From NCBI GenBank assembly GCA_963978905.1, contig OZ022257.1, forward strand, positions 16,697,664 to 16,761,663: DNA of 64,000 bases. Direction: 5' to 3'. This DNA comes from Trichostrongylus colubriformis. Its lineage: Eukaryota; Nematoda; Chromadorea; Rhabditida; Trichostrongylidae. How positions within the stretch are numbered: the first letter of the stretch is position 1; each line of letters begins with the position of its first letter. Under the pieces are notes generated by a model. That model saw only the letters and a list, made by a program, of their open reading frames with translations, was not told where the DNA came from and searched no databases. Positions 1 to 12,440 of the stretch are shown here, piece by piece. Position numbers and translations under genes: made by a program.

Positions 1-1648
1 GAATATTTTCAACTTTGTTAAGATTGTGAGCTTCCAGTTGATTTTCATAGCCTAATACACTTAATTCTCTGTACCTTTTCTCTCTTTTTGACTATGGTAG
101 TAAATACATAGACCATTCACGAAGCTCATTTCTCCACATTGCTTTAGTAGGCAATGGCAGTGGATTCTAAAAAATAGACTCGCTTGAATTCATTTTAGTC
201 TCGAAACTTTTGCCGTTATAAATGATAGTTATTTTCAATGAAATCTTGTGGAAAATGTTTCGAAGTTTGACGGAAGCATTTTAATTTTCATGGATATTAA
301 TCAGTGACGCTATCTTTATTACCATTAAACGAATTATCTTGTAATGGCAACAGTGGCCGTGGTTCAGAGATTCACCACCCGTTTGGAGCTTAGCTTGAGA
401 TCAGCTGGCGCTGTGGCTACAGGCGTCACTTACCATGTGCACATCCCGTGAGATCCAGTTTCAACCACTGTAAGCGAACTTGTGGGTCGACGGATGTACA
501 CCAAACGTTCTGACGAAGGGCGAAAGCTGAATTGACTGGAATATCGCCAAACTTCCTGTCCTAGCTTCCCGTCCTAATCGCCGGTGGCAGGCCGCCGGCG
601 ATTCGAAAAATGAATTGCACGGCTTACTTGCATATCAAGAGAAACTGTGAACTAGTAGATAAGGATCAGTCAGTCTCTCGTGTTTTTGAGCGTTGGAACG
701 ATATGGAAGGTCCAAACTCTTCCAAAGTTATGTAGAAGTATACGCAACTACAAAGTAGGCAATTTTTCTTCATCTGCTCAGGAAGCCTGCTACATTTCGT
801 GTATCGGCTTCAGACTTTGGACTCTGTTTTGAGTCTGATTCACTTTTTTCGAATTGCTTTGGGAGATGAGACCGAGAACTTCAGACGAAAGCCGATAATT
901 GCATTTTGCCCGAACGCCATTTGAGGATGTTGTCTTCCACTGATTGCTCAATGTGCTCCAAGAACTTGGTATCGTAGAAAATGGAGTATACTCAGCACTC
1001 ATCAACCACTCGAATTTCTTTTCAAACTTCATCAATTCAAGCAAGTAGTCCGGTTTTATATTAATTTATCCTTCAGAAATGAAGCAGGACTGAATTGTGG
1101 GGATTAATGAGTGCATCTTGCCAGTAGTACTCAAGTGTATTGATGATAGCTGAAATATTGGCACAAATATATTTAAGATATGCAATAAATAAGCTATGAA
1201 ATAATGTCTTTAAGCCATTTCAATAATGAGCGAAGCCTAAGAGTTGAGAGCTCGCCGCCTCGGCCATTTTTCATCCTATTTTGTATTTTTAGCTTAATAT
1301 TCTACATTATTCAATATCCACGGAACTGTTAATAAGAACAATTTTTAATTGAACCCCATTCATGCGCAATCTATTATTTCCTTTTCTATTTCCTATACCC
1401 CAATATTATTCCTTTTCCTATTTCCCCAATACTTCCTTTACAAATTTCTCAAAAAAAAGCTGATTTTGATAATATTATGACCGTAATTCATAGTAGAAGC
1501 TTAGACTGCATCCGAATCTTTTCACAACTTTAAGAGAAGGTAATATTCGCGGCGCACCATTGTAAAAGGCTATCACATCATATTTATCTCCTTTTGGTCT
1601 GAGCTAACGATTACATCTGAAAGAACATTTGGTCATTCATGGAAAAAA
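1..1648. other. intergenic, no gene recognised
   Basis: AT-rich sequence with only short, unconvincing reading frames. I see no splice-site-bounded coding exon, RNA gene or clear terminal inverted repeat here. Confidence 0.5.
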
Positions 1649-2160
1649 TTGTCATTCTTCATCTGTCCCCTCGCGTGTACTTACCTTTACGATCTCCCTT
1701 TCAGTTCTCGGACCACTAATGTGCTGATGGATGGTGAACATTTTGTCCATTTGAATGGTCGATTTCATGAAGCCATGCGAAAAGGGGTGCGAGAGGGCGG
1801 AGAAGAAATCAGAAAGGGGCCGAGACAGCTTGTCTGTCGAGCACCTACTTTCATATGCTCTCACGGCTCGCCTCACGTAATTGAAAGAGCAAAAGCGCGA
1901 ACAACAATGCATTAGCATTTTTGACTCGAAATCGCTCTCAGCTGCTTCGCACAGCAGCAACGAATAAAAGGAGATTCCGGTCGTTTCCCCGAATGGTGAA
2001 GTCACGAGTGAGAAAAGCTGAACGCCTCTCTTTCCGATGTGTTTGGGTCGCCGTCGACTATGCGACCACAGCACTCAGGCACGCGTTTCGCATTTCGCCT
2101 TCGGGGCTTTTCTTTCAATTGTTTACATTTTCTCTCTTCCTTTCATCTAAACTACTATAA
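1649..2160. other. GC-richer patch with overlapping ORFs on both strands
   Basis: A 140-codon frame on the minus strand (1652-2074) overlaps 88- and 79-codon frames on the plus strand (1649-1915 and 1921-2160). The plus frame has an acceptor-like CTTTCAG at about 1700-1706, followed by a stretch reading MDGEHFVHLNGRFHEAMRKG, which looks protein-like. I do not recognise a family. Frames open on both strands often just reflect higher GC, so this may be a gene fragment or chance. Confidence 0.2.
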
Positions 2161-5100
2161 AGCTAACGATTTCAATGAGACCTTGTACGGTTATTTATTT
2201 TGAGTCGCTAGTCGTAGGTCGTTTAGGTCTCATTTTGTCGCTTTCTTCCGACCACTTTGTTTTCCGCCCCATTTCTCTTTTCAACCATTTCATTTCAGCC
2301 GTTTTTTATTGCCTTCGGAAAAGCTGGTCCAGAAAACTCGGCGTGAATCTGTGAGCCTATCTAAAAAGCTTCAAATCGAGTACGAATTAAATGCATTTGG
2401 CAAAGTACAAGTGTTACTCCTCTGACAAATCAAATTTCTAGATAGTGCTACTACCAAAAAAATCTCAACACCAGGAATGCCACCCAAAATCGTGACTGCC
2501 TTAAGTTCACCAAAATTTTCGGGAAACTGAAAAAAGAGTACCTCACATACATATGACGAGACTATTTCCTATGATTTATTCACTTCGTCATGCATTTGCT
2601 TCGAGGTGAGCTGTCATAAGAGATTTAGTAAGAAGACTCAATAGTTTCATGAACTCGTAAAAAGCGAAAAGAAGATATTAAGCCTGTAAAGCAAATCTCA
2701 ATTCAAATTTACCCTCCTCCATCCAAACGTATACCATTTATAGTCAACGCTGCTGTCCTGTCCTCTGTATATAGGAGGCACTGAATGCAATTAGTTTGGG
2801 GATTAGTCAATAGAAAGTTTTTTGCGATGAATGAACGTTAAGCGTCAAGCCACTTTATTTGACACGTTTACAGTCAAGGTAGTGAAAATAATGCTGGGAC
2901 GGGAGTCTTGCAAAACACGCACCATGTACGAACGCACATGTGGTGCTGCGTGTGACTGCTACACATCACAACGAATCTGAGTGGCACCGATCGATATTGC
3001 TATATATGCGACATTTCGATGTGGATTACTAAGATGAAAAATTATTAAAGACTCCAAATTGCAATTGGGATCTATTTCCCCAATTTTCGATCATGCCATT
3101 TTCGACGCAATTACAATGCTTAACGGACGGACAATTCTGCCCATTTGAATGTTCCACACGGTATAGGCGGTAAACCACATTCTCCCGCAGGTGGTTATAT
3201 AGGCCTTGTGCTCCATCCATTATATCTACGATTTCCATAAAACGGAGGGTTGCGAGTCAGGGGTTTGGTCTACTGTCTTCGAATCAGGAGTGAGTATCCT
3301 CTCCTAATGGCTAGGAGGAAACGGGTATTCAAGAAAACCCTCCGAGAAGGTCTCACTCAATTGGTGTGTATTTTATCTTCCACGGACTTCTCACCATTTC
3401 ATTCGAGCGGGAATAAGATATTATGCAGTTGACGAACCCTTCTGGTACCAATAACATATTACGAAGCTCTTTTTTATGGTTTACTTATTTCGTCATGAAT
3501 ATTCGAACCGTTATGAGGGCAACTGGTATCTTATTTGATTGTACCTTTTTCTGTGATTTTTTCTCATATAGTAGGGTAGTATTATTGTGATTTTCATTCC
3601 TTCAAATTGTATCCATAGCCTAGTGAAACGATGGATTTCAAATGAAAATCGAATACACCCTCCTTGTCTTCCTTTTGCAATTCCTTTTGGTTTGCGGTGA
3701 TTCAATGATATCCGTAGTCCCTTTGAGTGAAGGTGGCGATTTGTATGTTTTTCCACGGAAGAAGCAAGCAAGCAAGCGATAGCGCGGATGTCTTATGCAG
3801 GCGGCTTCGGGTAACTAACCAGTTCGATTACTGCAGTCAATTCTCTTTACGAATTTTTGCAGAGTAGTGCTCTAGTATGTGCATAATAAATAGCTCAGCT
3901 TGTTTATGTTTATGCATGCGGTAAACTCCTTCAAATATTTGTAGTTCTCGTGCACACAGTGTAGTCGTGGATACATACATATATCAAGGAATAATGTAGG
4001 GAGGAGGAAAGTGACGAGAAGTGGTGTCAATGTTCGGACATAGAGTGCCCTTTAGGCAAATCTAATCGCGGGAACCTAGCGCAATCAAAACAATCCAATA
4101 AAGATAGTGAGGAACGATGAATAGATAAATATGCATATGGTAAAAGGTATGCATGTGAACCACGGTATATTGATTTACCCAAACTTAGCGAGCAGTGGAT
4201 GATTTACTTTTGTCGTAGTCCCCACTTCGCAGAAGTGTACTATAGCCCCGTAAGGAGAAGGAGATAGGAAAGTATGTTGAGGAAAGAGAGGAAGGGTCGG
4301 GAAAATAAATTTTCTTTTCCCTATATAGTTTGATCGTTCTTAGCCGTTGCAAAACTTCCTGAATAATTTCTGCAAGTGAGGATCGATTGGGGGCTGTGGT
4401 TGAAAGTTCTATGATTAAGAGGTCGATACCAGCGTTGTATAATTATTTTGCTTGTCCACTAATCGCTCCTTCTTTACATCCTGTCGACAATGTACTTTGA
4501 ATCAATTATTCAAACTCAATACACTCTCAATAAATAATACGATTCACATTACTGGGATTTTTAAGATTTAAATTTATTTCAATGAATTCAGCGCAAAAGA
4601 GCTCTCCTAATGCTGACCGAATACAGCAAAAAACGCTGGACCAAGTGGCAGTCATTCAAATGCAGCAGACGCTTTTGCAGAAGAAGGTAGTCAACGCTAA
4701 GGAACCAGAGAAGGTGTTTGGCGCACACTCTACGCGTTCACACTCCTTCCACAAGCAAGTGCACCAATTATCTGCGTACCACTTCCATTGTTCATTGATC
4801 AGTAAGGCTCTGATCGATCCTCAGTGATTCGGCTCAGTGCTATCTAGTCCAAGCGAATCGATCGGAACAATTAGGGGTTCCAGCTCTCGTAATGGAGTCA
4901 AATCTTGCTATTGCGGTGAATTTGACAGACTGTGGAATCTGAACTCACAATCAGTGTTGCTCAGCAGTAAGACAGTAGGGAGAGAACAAAATAAAACGGC
5001 GAAAGACTTGAAAGCAAGGCACTCCTAGGTGTTGAGGAAAATTATAGCCGCCTTAGTTCGCCCACCCTCTCTACGCGAACCAAATAATATCCCCATTTTT

Positions 5101-5316
5101 GCGTAGACTGCATACGCGTGGAGAGACTAAATCAGCCGGCCACGAACCTTGTCCCGTCCTCGCGACGTCTGTCCCGACCGATGAACTGCAGAACGGCATG
5201 CCGTGCTGCGGGATCATGACACCCCCAAGCCGCGCTTTTCATTGCATGATTCGCTACACACTACCTTTTCGAAATGAAAGGTTTCCAATTCCCGTTTCAC
5301 ATTTCTTTCTACCCCT
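2161..5316. other. intergenic, no gene recognised
   Basis: AT-rich DNA with scattered frames of 60-86 codons and no supporting splice pattern. A plus-strand frame at 4582-4827 (81 codons, Gln/Lys-rich) starts with ATG but matches nothing I know. Confidence 0.4.
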
Positions 5317-5754
5317 GTGCCTTTCAGTTTCGGAACCGTCTTTAGGCGACCCTCCTGCCTTATACATTTTACCTATTGGCATGTTTTGCCAACAATTGAT
5401 GCTCTAAGCCACGAAGGCTCTGCAATCGCGCAGCGTCTCTCTGTTGCAATATTGCTGTTTGCTATAATCTCATTCCGCAACGGCTTAATTGATAACATAT
5501 TGTATGTACTCGGTTTCCGAAATGGTTTTGCACAGCGGGAATCTTCGTTAAGAACATCGCATAACAACGGTTCCTTTGGAATCGTTTGGATGTATGACCA
5601 AGGGTTCTTGTTTGCTTATCACAAAATGGAGGAGAAAAGTTACTCATTCCTGGCGCCCTTGTATACTTCACTTCAGGAAAATCAACCAGTCACGGTTCCG
5701 TACCCCGACCACCTCTGCAATTTCCAGTATTTGGGTGATCAAGAACTCGTGTAG
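5317..5754 (+). other. unrecognised 145-codon open frame
   Basis: This is one of the longer uninterrupted plus-strand frames in the left flank. Just upstream is a pyrimidine tract ending in TTTCAG (about 5324-5329), so it could be an internal exon. The translation is unremarkable, with no motif, signal peptide or repeated Cys pattern that I can name. Shorter frames on the other strand overlap it. It is kept only as a candidate. Confidence 0.15.
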
Positions 5755-6302
5755 TACTTCTTTCCAGATTCCTTTCCCTAAAGAACTCACATTTATTTAG
5801 AATGAAATTTTTCCTTCAAAGACTCTGCTCGGTATTGCTTTATGAACCATTCACAAAACGCTTTATGACCCCATGCTTTATGAACAACAGATGCTTTATG
5901 AACACAAAAGGATTTTACTGCTCTATCAAAAAAAATGTTACATTTGGGTTTGGCTGTGATTGATATTGATCTTTGAAACTGTGTGATAGCGGCCCAGTTG
6001 ACACTATTGTGCAATTTTTTTCCAACAGAAACTCAAGAAATCCGTTCAGTAATGTTCCCCCGTCCCTACTCATGATCTGGGCTTGATGTTTCACCACTCT
6101 TCCAACTGAGTGATTGAGAAAATATTGTAGCCTTGATTCGCAGAAATTGCCAAAAATCATCGAGTTGTGGAGGACAAACTAAATGTGGAAAAAGAGCGAA
6201 GTGACTCTCTAGCAACCAGACGGAAGTCGAGGTTAAGCACGAAAAATACGATTGGTTTTTTTTCTGAGGTGAAATATAATTTTTTAATTAGTTGCCGGTT
6301 TC
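5755..6302. other. intergenic, no gene recognised
   Basis: AT-rich sequence between the open frame at 5.3-5.75 kb and the hairpin at 6303. Short overlapping minus-strand frames only. Confidence 0.4.
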
Positions 6303-6374
6303 GTCAATTTCGTCGACTAAACATTTCGCGAGCCTGAAAATCGGCTCGCGAAATGTTTAGTCGACGAAATTGAC
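6303..6374. repeat. perfect 32-bp inverted repeat (hairpin)
   Basis: The arm at 6303-6334, beginning GTCAATTTCGTCGACTAAAC, is repeated exactly in inverted orientation at 6343-6374. The spacer is 8 nt (TGAAAATC). No mismatch is visible, so the hairpin is either young or constrained. No coding frame or transposase accompanies it. Confidence 0.95.
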
Positions 6375-6618
6375 TTGTAAATTTGCAGGGAAGATTTTCT
6401 TTGAAAAATAACACCAAAGATCAGAAATGGAAATCTTCGCTATTCATCCACTAACTCATCCAACAGAAAGAAATGAGTTCCTTGAGAAATCATCAACGTC
6501 CTCATTCAAAGACATTCGAGGTCTCAGCTAAAAGCGCTTTCGCGTTTCCATTTGAGGCGTCATCCTTAGCATTATTTCTTTTATTATTAGATCGGTAAAA
6601 AAGAGGCGCAGATTACGA

Positions 6619-6766
6619 TACCGCTCACATTTTTTGAAAAATCGACGGTAGGCGACGGATAAAACGGCACAACCCGCCGCACCGTCATAACTTCATTAAA
6701 AATGAATATGGCGGTGCGACTGCAATCGTCGCTCACCGTCGATTTTTCAAAAGATGTGAGCGGTAT
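6619..6766. repeat. imperfect inverted repeat, about 40-bp arms
   Basis: The left arm at about 6619-6657 (TACCGCTCACATTTTTTGAA...) pairs with the right arm at about 6727-6766 (...TTTTCAAAAGATGTGAGCGG). The spacer is about 70 bp. It looks like a miniature foldback element. The flanking AT-rich DNA makes an exact boundary or target duplication uncertain. Confidence 0.75.
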
Positions 6767-8496
6767 TTTAGGACACAAGGAAGGACTTAAACAAGATTTC
6801 GACCCTGTGACAACCTGCCGCCTTTACTCCTGTGACATATTTATTCAGGCAGTTTGTTCATGTAGACTCTATACTCCTTACGAGCCTATTCCGCTGTATT
6901 CATATCTTAGCTGGGTGGTGCTACCGTAATATGATACTTAAAAAAGGTAATTTTCAAGTTGAGAGAAAATTGAGTCTTCTATACCTCAGAGAAGATCCAA
7001 TTTGCCAAATTCAATGTCACACCCACTTTTTATTTCAGTGCTTGTACAATGGCTATTAGCCTTCGAAAATATCTAAAGGAAACTGTTACAGGAAACACGA
7101 AATCGTAGTTTCTACGTTTTTATATATCGACTAAACAGCATCCCCTGTACGTTAAAGGAATGAGCATGGGCAGCGCGTGACCCGTCGGCCCTAAACCTAA
7201 ACCTTGCTTCCCAAACGTCACCCGTAAGAAGTACCCGCCTTTTTTGTAGCATAACTTTGATAATTTTAACGGTGGACTTAAAAATTACTTGGGACTTAAG
7301 AAACATTTTAAATTAAGCGATTAGCTTTGCTCAAGATCGTCGCAGCAAGTGTGCTGTGCTGAATCTATGATTTTTGTTGGATCGAAGCAACTGTGCTTGA
7401 GTAAAGTCTAATTTCTGATGCTCAATGAAATGAGAGTAGAGTCGCGAAAACTTGTAAGTCATGTGTAGTAGTGTGGCACTCCCAACGTGCGGGTTTTTTT
7501 CTGAAGAAAAACTCCAAAATGCAATGGTTGTCTTAATTTTTTTGAAAAGACCCAACTCTAAACAATGAAAAATTGTAGTGAACTATTTGTTTCTGAACTC
7601 GTATGGCTTAACTCGAGATCAAGTAATTAGTCAAAGTGAAGCTTTTTTGAAGGTTTCGCTACAAAGAATAAGTCAGGGTTTCGTTTTGTGTTTATATTTG
7701 TATATATTTAATATGTATGAACTTGTTGATCTGTAAAAACCGATTATATTCCGATAGGATTATGCATGTATAATTGTATTATCATATAACATTACTAGTT
7801 GTGGAACGTGGGATCTTTATAAATTTCCCCCCTCTGTTGGATTACTTGTGTGAGGATTTTTGGTTTTGTGAACGTTTATAAAAGCTCTCAAACATGGGTA
7901 CTCTATTTGCTGATCACCACTGACGCCAGTTGTGATCTGATTAGTAAATCAGACTGTTTCGTGCAACTGCTAAATCAACACTGTCCTGCACGTTCTCTCT
8001 TTCTAATCCAATTCTCCTGTCCTTCTCGTATTTGTTTTGGGCTTAATAATTCCCTTGACGACTTTCCGATTACTTCGAATATCTCCAGTTTCTAGGGCTT
8101 CACCTTTGCGAACTGTTGTTCGACACACCACTTCCTTTGCTGTTTTTTCCATATTTTGCCTAAGCCTATGCTAGAGTCCTGAAATCACTGTACTAAATAG
8201 AGTATATGAACAGAATATCAAATAAATAGAGACTTCCTTTATTCTGAAGACGACAACATTGAAAAAAACAGGAAGATGAGTCACCGCAAGCAAACTTTGA
8301 CTCCTTCAGGCGGCATTTTGCAGTTTTGGTTTTCATATTCAAGAACAGCATTCGAAACCCTATGGCATTTGGGAACTTGTAACACTTCCCAGGTAAGAGG
8401 CTGCATTGTGTCCAACGTAACTAGCGGATATCTTGCCTACTTTCACGTGATCCCTATCAGTGTAGGAGAACGTGTCGATGCACCTCTTTCTATGGA
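6767..8496. other. intergenic, no gene recognised
   Basis: AT-rich DNA with short frames only. A plus-strand frame at 8276-8551 (91 codons) partly overlaps the better minus-strand candidate next to it and is probably a shadow of it. Confidence 0.4.
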
Positions 8497-8806
8497 TCAC
8501 CGCGCCTTCATGAACTCCTCACAGTTCTTTGTTACGGGGAATCTCGTTTGATGACACACTTCTAGTGAATGTCCTTCCGGTGGAGCTTCCTTGTCTGGTG
8601 TAACAACGAAACATTCAGCGAAGGTGTTCTTTCTTGCCGGTGCAGCCTTGAATGAGTATCCACCCTCGAGGTAGAAAAGGAGTTTGCAGTTCTCGAATTT
8701 GCAGCTCGTCAATCCATTTTTATATTGGGACGTGACGAATTTAGACAGGTCATCCAGATGGTTTTTGCTTCTCAGAATTGTGTTGTTAGTGTACTTCTTA
8801 GTTTAA
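8497..8806 (-). CDS. candidate Cys-containing terminal exon or gene fragment
   Basis: On the minus strand the frame is open from about 8806 down to a TGA ending at 8497, giving about 100 codons. The codons are more GC-ending than the surroundings. The translation carries five Cys (contexts SCKF, NCKL, ECFV, VCHQ, NCEE) and reads like a soluble, possibly secreted, protein C-terminus. No initiator Met with a signal peptide lies in this segment, so it would be a last exon or a remnant. A GC-rich inverted-repeat element begins about 50 bp upstream of it (8857), which may have broken the gene. I do not recognise the family. Confidence 0.35.
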
Positions 8807-8856
8807 GATTGAGCAATATGTTATTTCGGTGGGAGGTCACGGCAAAGCCTCCATCA

Positions 8857-9420
8857 AAGGAATTCTTCACAGGGAAATGAGTCGCTCTGTTACTCATATA
8901 TTAATGTTGTGCTTGTTTAATCAGCATGTAGAAATTCACGTGAAAAAGTGATGGTCCGGCTAAGATACAGCTCCTCAAAGGTTGCACGACAGAGCGGAGT
9001 CTCTGAGTGGAGGTCCGCTTCGCCGTCTGCCGCGGTCCGAGGCGGAGAGTGGGACTGTTTAGATAACTTTCTATTCCAACACTGCTTCTCCGTGCGCGAC
9101 GACGGGCAGGCAACCACTCTTAGGCCCTGCCGCGTGCGTCCACCACTTTGAGAAGCTGTATCTTAGGCAGCGTTCATACTTAGTGCCGACAGGGAGTGCC
9201 TGCGTTCACAAGTAACGAGGCAGAGTGGAACGGGAGGGCAGAGGCGACACAGGCAACGAGGCAGGTTGGCATAAGCGGAAACGCAGAAACACGCAGTCAC
9301 GCTTTGCCGCCAGCACCGTAGAGTATGAACGCGGTCTTGGCTGGATTCTCACGTAAAATTTCGCATGTAAATGTATGGGTAGCAGAGAAACTCATTTCCC
9401 CGTACGCGATTCGTTTAGGA
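8857..9420. mobile_element. GC-rich inverted-repeat MITE, copy 1 of 4 (interrupted)
   Basis: Both ends resemble the copies at 25.4, 27.5 and 63.2 kb: an AAAGGAA-type end, then GAAACTCAT-like and CATATATTAATGTTG-like blocks, then a GC-rich centre. This copy contains about 160 bp of extra sequence (roughly 9172-9332) between the centre and the right terminal repeat. No transposase is present, so it is non-autonomous. Confidence 0.7.
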
Positions 9421-9496
9421 GGGCTCGCAACTTGTTTGTTGACCAATTTATGTGTTATTTCTTATAGTATTAGGGTGAGGAGTAAGTTCCCGCCGT

Positions 9497-10340
9497 TTTT
9501 TTTTTTTGCTTTCCGTTTTTCACGTTGTTTCCTACTCTTTCGACGAAGCTTGTTTATGTTCTCGATAGAGCTTTTTCTGCTCTACATAGCGCTGCTTTCT
9601 GTTTTTCGATTTCTTTGATTGCCTAATATTTATGAGATTTGGTAATGAAGTAAGCAAAAGGCAAAAACTCGCACTTCCGACACTTCATCTTGCTCGTCTT
9701 TCATCAAGGTCAAAAAATGTATGCGCATATGTTTTCGATGGAGCTTCTTCAGCTTTACAAAACGGTCTCATCTGTTTTTGATAGACTGATTGATGTTTTT
9801 AGAAATGGAGTAATTTTTGGGGAAAAATTTGCACTTTTGGCGCATCGAGGTTTTTAAAACGCTAAAACGCTGACCTTTTCTACAGATGAAATCAAATGAG
9901 AGAAAAACTTCTCTCAGCCATTCACTGTTATAAATGAGGGGTTTTCTTGTATGATAAAAGTGGTTGGTAAAATCTCGATTTTTTGCGAAAAGGGGTGGGC
10001 GGGCTTTCACTGAGTACCCCATTTCTAACCCTAAGGAATACCAAACTATGAAAATATCCAAAAGACTTGTGGCATCATTTTGTAGAGCAAGAAAAGCTTC
10101 ATCGAATGCATGTATTCCCATTCTCTTTAACCTCGATGATAGGCGAGGAAGAGGAGATAACGAAAGTGCACACTTTTGCCGGGTACTGCATTTATGAGTC
10201 TTAAAAAGCAAAAAGTCAGGCGGTTTGAGTAAAAGGCACTACCATTGAGTAGAGCTGAAAAAGTTCTATCGAATACATATGTGAGCTTTGTCGAAATATG
10301 AAGAGAACAACGTGAAAAACAGAAAACAAAAAAAAAACGA
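9497..10340. mobile_element. foldback element with about 90-bp terminal inverted repeats
   Basis: The left arm (about 9497-9590) contains CTTTCCGTTTTTCACGTTGT and CGATAGAGCTTTTTCTGCTC. The right arm (about 10245-10338) contains their imperfect complements, including GAGCTGAAAAAGTTCTATCG and ACAACGTGAAAAACAGAAAA. A further partial copy of the arm lies at 9720-9770. A 147-codon minus-strand frame (9768-10211) fills the interior but resembles no transposase I know. Confidence 0.6.
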
Positions 10341-10861
10341 CTGAAACACAATCCTCAACCTAATATTTCAGCAGATATTTTATCTTCAGAGTATTTTTCA
10401 AAATGAGTCATTTCGCACTAGCAGGGAAATCAACGAGATGCTCATGTTTTACGCATGCCCAGTGGCTGACGTGTGTCATGGTCCAAGGATCAGACCTAGG
10501 ATTGACCCACTCATGGACCAGCCATGTCATCTGCTTCTCTTCATTCTTTTGTATAGGTGATACCAGTGCTAATGTGAAAGGAATAAAACACCGGCTTGCT
10601 CTTCGCCTGCTCTCCATCTATCAATGCATAGACCAAGGGTGCTATCCATTGGGGGGGGGGGCATCTCACAAAAAGTTTAACACCTGAGTACTTTGAAGGA
10701 TTTTGTGGGGTCACTCTGCACATTCAAGCGAGTATTTTTGCCTTAGCCTCAAAGGAAGAAGGATGGCGTTCCATTCCCTCTCTTAGCGTAGGTAAAAATG
10801 GCGTCCATAAAGGGATGCCCCCTCACTGCCCCCTAGCACCGGCCAAGTATGCATCCCATAG
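10341..10861. other. intergenic, no gene recognised
   Basis: Unremarkable DNA with a 12-nt G run at about 10651-10662. No coding exon seen. Confidence 0.4.
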
Positions 10862-11062
10862 TTGTCGCGTGTTGAAATGGAGGTTGGAGGCATGCTGAAA
10901 TTCGACAATTCATCGAAACCAAAGCAGTTTGATGGACGAGTTTTCATTTCAAACTGGACAGGTTTTCCGCCATCTGATTTTCTCGAGGGTATACAATATG
11001 ATTCAGGTGGCTATGGAATTCCCACGCATTCACAGGCTTATAGAATCCTCACTGTAAAATAA
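10862..11062 (+). CDS. candidate terminal exon, unrecognised
   Basis: The frame runs from about 10862 to a TAA ending at 11062. It reads as a soluble protein segment with an in-frame ATG at 10877 (MEVGG...). The stop codon overlaps an AAATAAATA stretch that could serve as a polyadenylation signal. An acceptor-like CCATAG ends at 10860, just before the frame. I see no upstream exon that clearly joins it. It may be a gene fragment or a short last exon. Confidence 0.25.
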   Translation: MSRVEMEVGGMLKFDNSSKPKQFDGRVFISNWTGFPPSDFLEGIQYDSGGYGIPTHSQAYRILTVK

Positions 11063-11784
11063 ATATAACAGATATGAAAGAAAGATATCCCGAGATAGTC
11101 AATCTACAATTCTTCATTAATCGGCTGTTGTCATCCCTAATAAAAATCATGTGAATAATTTCCTTCCATAAGAACTCAAAATTTTTCGTTTCAATGCAAC
11201 TCTTACCTTTCATTGCTATTTGTGTGAATCTTTCTTCGCTGCTGCTTTCCAAATCGATTTAGGTTTTTATTTTTTGAATCTGTAGCACAGAATGCATATT
11301 CACAATGCGATTTCTTATCGCAAGGAAGCACAGCCGCACAATCTGGAAAGGGCATGCAGCAAAAACGCAGGTGCCGCGATTGAACGACCTATTCGCAGCT
11401 CAATTTGTTTTCACTTCTCACCCATGTCGAGATTTTTCTATCCAAATCGCATTAAACCGTAAGAATCCTCAGAAAGTTTCGAGTATGATCATCTGTTATG
11501 ACAGGCCGGGTTTGCAACGAGGTTATAACACGGTTTTATCCAATAACCTCGAACTTGGAGCACTGAACTAAGCCAATATGTAGATAAAAACCAAATCTAT
11601 GAAGAACTTTCGATAACTTTGAACATCGCGCTCAGGAGTTAATAATAAATGAGTAAATGCAAGTATCACGCAATATGTGATGGATGTATAAGCACAGCAC
11701 TTGCAGCACCAAAAGCTGCACCTAAGCATCAGAAGTTGTAACTGTAACATTCGACTGATGATGCATCATACATACATCATACAA
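11063..11784. other. intergenic, no gene recognised
   Basis: Includes a plus-strand frame of 88 codons (11305-11571) without recognisable motifs or splice context. Nothing else seen. Confidence 0.35.
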
Positions 11785-12440
11785 GGGGAGCCAAAGAAGT
11801 CACTTCGCTTACAGTTCACACGCCCCAACTATACAGAAAAGGGTACTGAAAAAGAAAAAGGTAATGTGGCAAATATTTTTGAAATGCTCCTCTGAAAGTA
11901 GGAGCAAGCTGTGGCTAACTACTTGCACGTAAGGGAGGAAGCTGTCAGTCGCATCGACGGGCAAGAACATCTACGACATCAAGATTTGCCTAAAACATCA
12001 GAGCCAACCTGTGGTGGCTGTCTGGTAGGAAGCTTCCTAAGGCCTGACTCTTCGTTTCATGGAAGTCACTGGGCTCTTTTTCTCGAACAGCGCTACTATA
12101 ATCTAAAGTACCATTTTTCATGCTTCAAACCTGCCTCTGGAGAGCCTTAGTGGTGATGGCACATTTTAGTTTTAGAAGACGAAGAGCATAGGGAACAAGG
12201 GCACAACGGAATATTCTAGAGCATTACCCAACATGAGTCTCTTCAACTGTTCAGCATGGACGGATTTAGCAAGGTGGTGAACGGATTTTGCCGAGTAGAG
12301 GCGACACATCATGTTGGCTTGACAAAAGCTCTCGATCCTGCCCATGCAGAAGGCTATAACTTAGTGATCCTGTGAGGTATGTTCTTGAAAATGGTAAAAA
12401 AATTTCGTCAGCATTTGCTAAATTTTAACTAGTTCAGTGT
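11785..12440. mobile_element. diverged relative of the 21.3-kb TA-flanked element
   Basis: Long stretches match the element at 21318-22055 in order: a GGGGAGCCAAAGAAGT-type start, then CTAAAAGTAGGAGCAAGCTGTGG-like, CATGGAAGTCAC, TTTTTCATGC and CAGCAAGGTGGTGAACG-like blocks. Terminal repeats are eroded, so the ends are approximate. It has no transposase frame. Confidence 0.6.
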
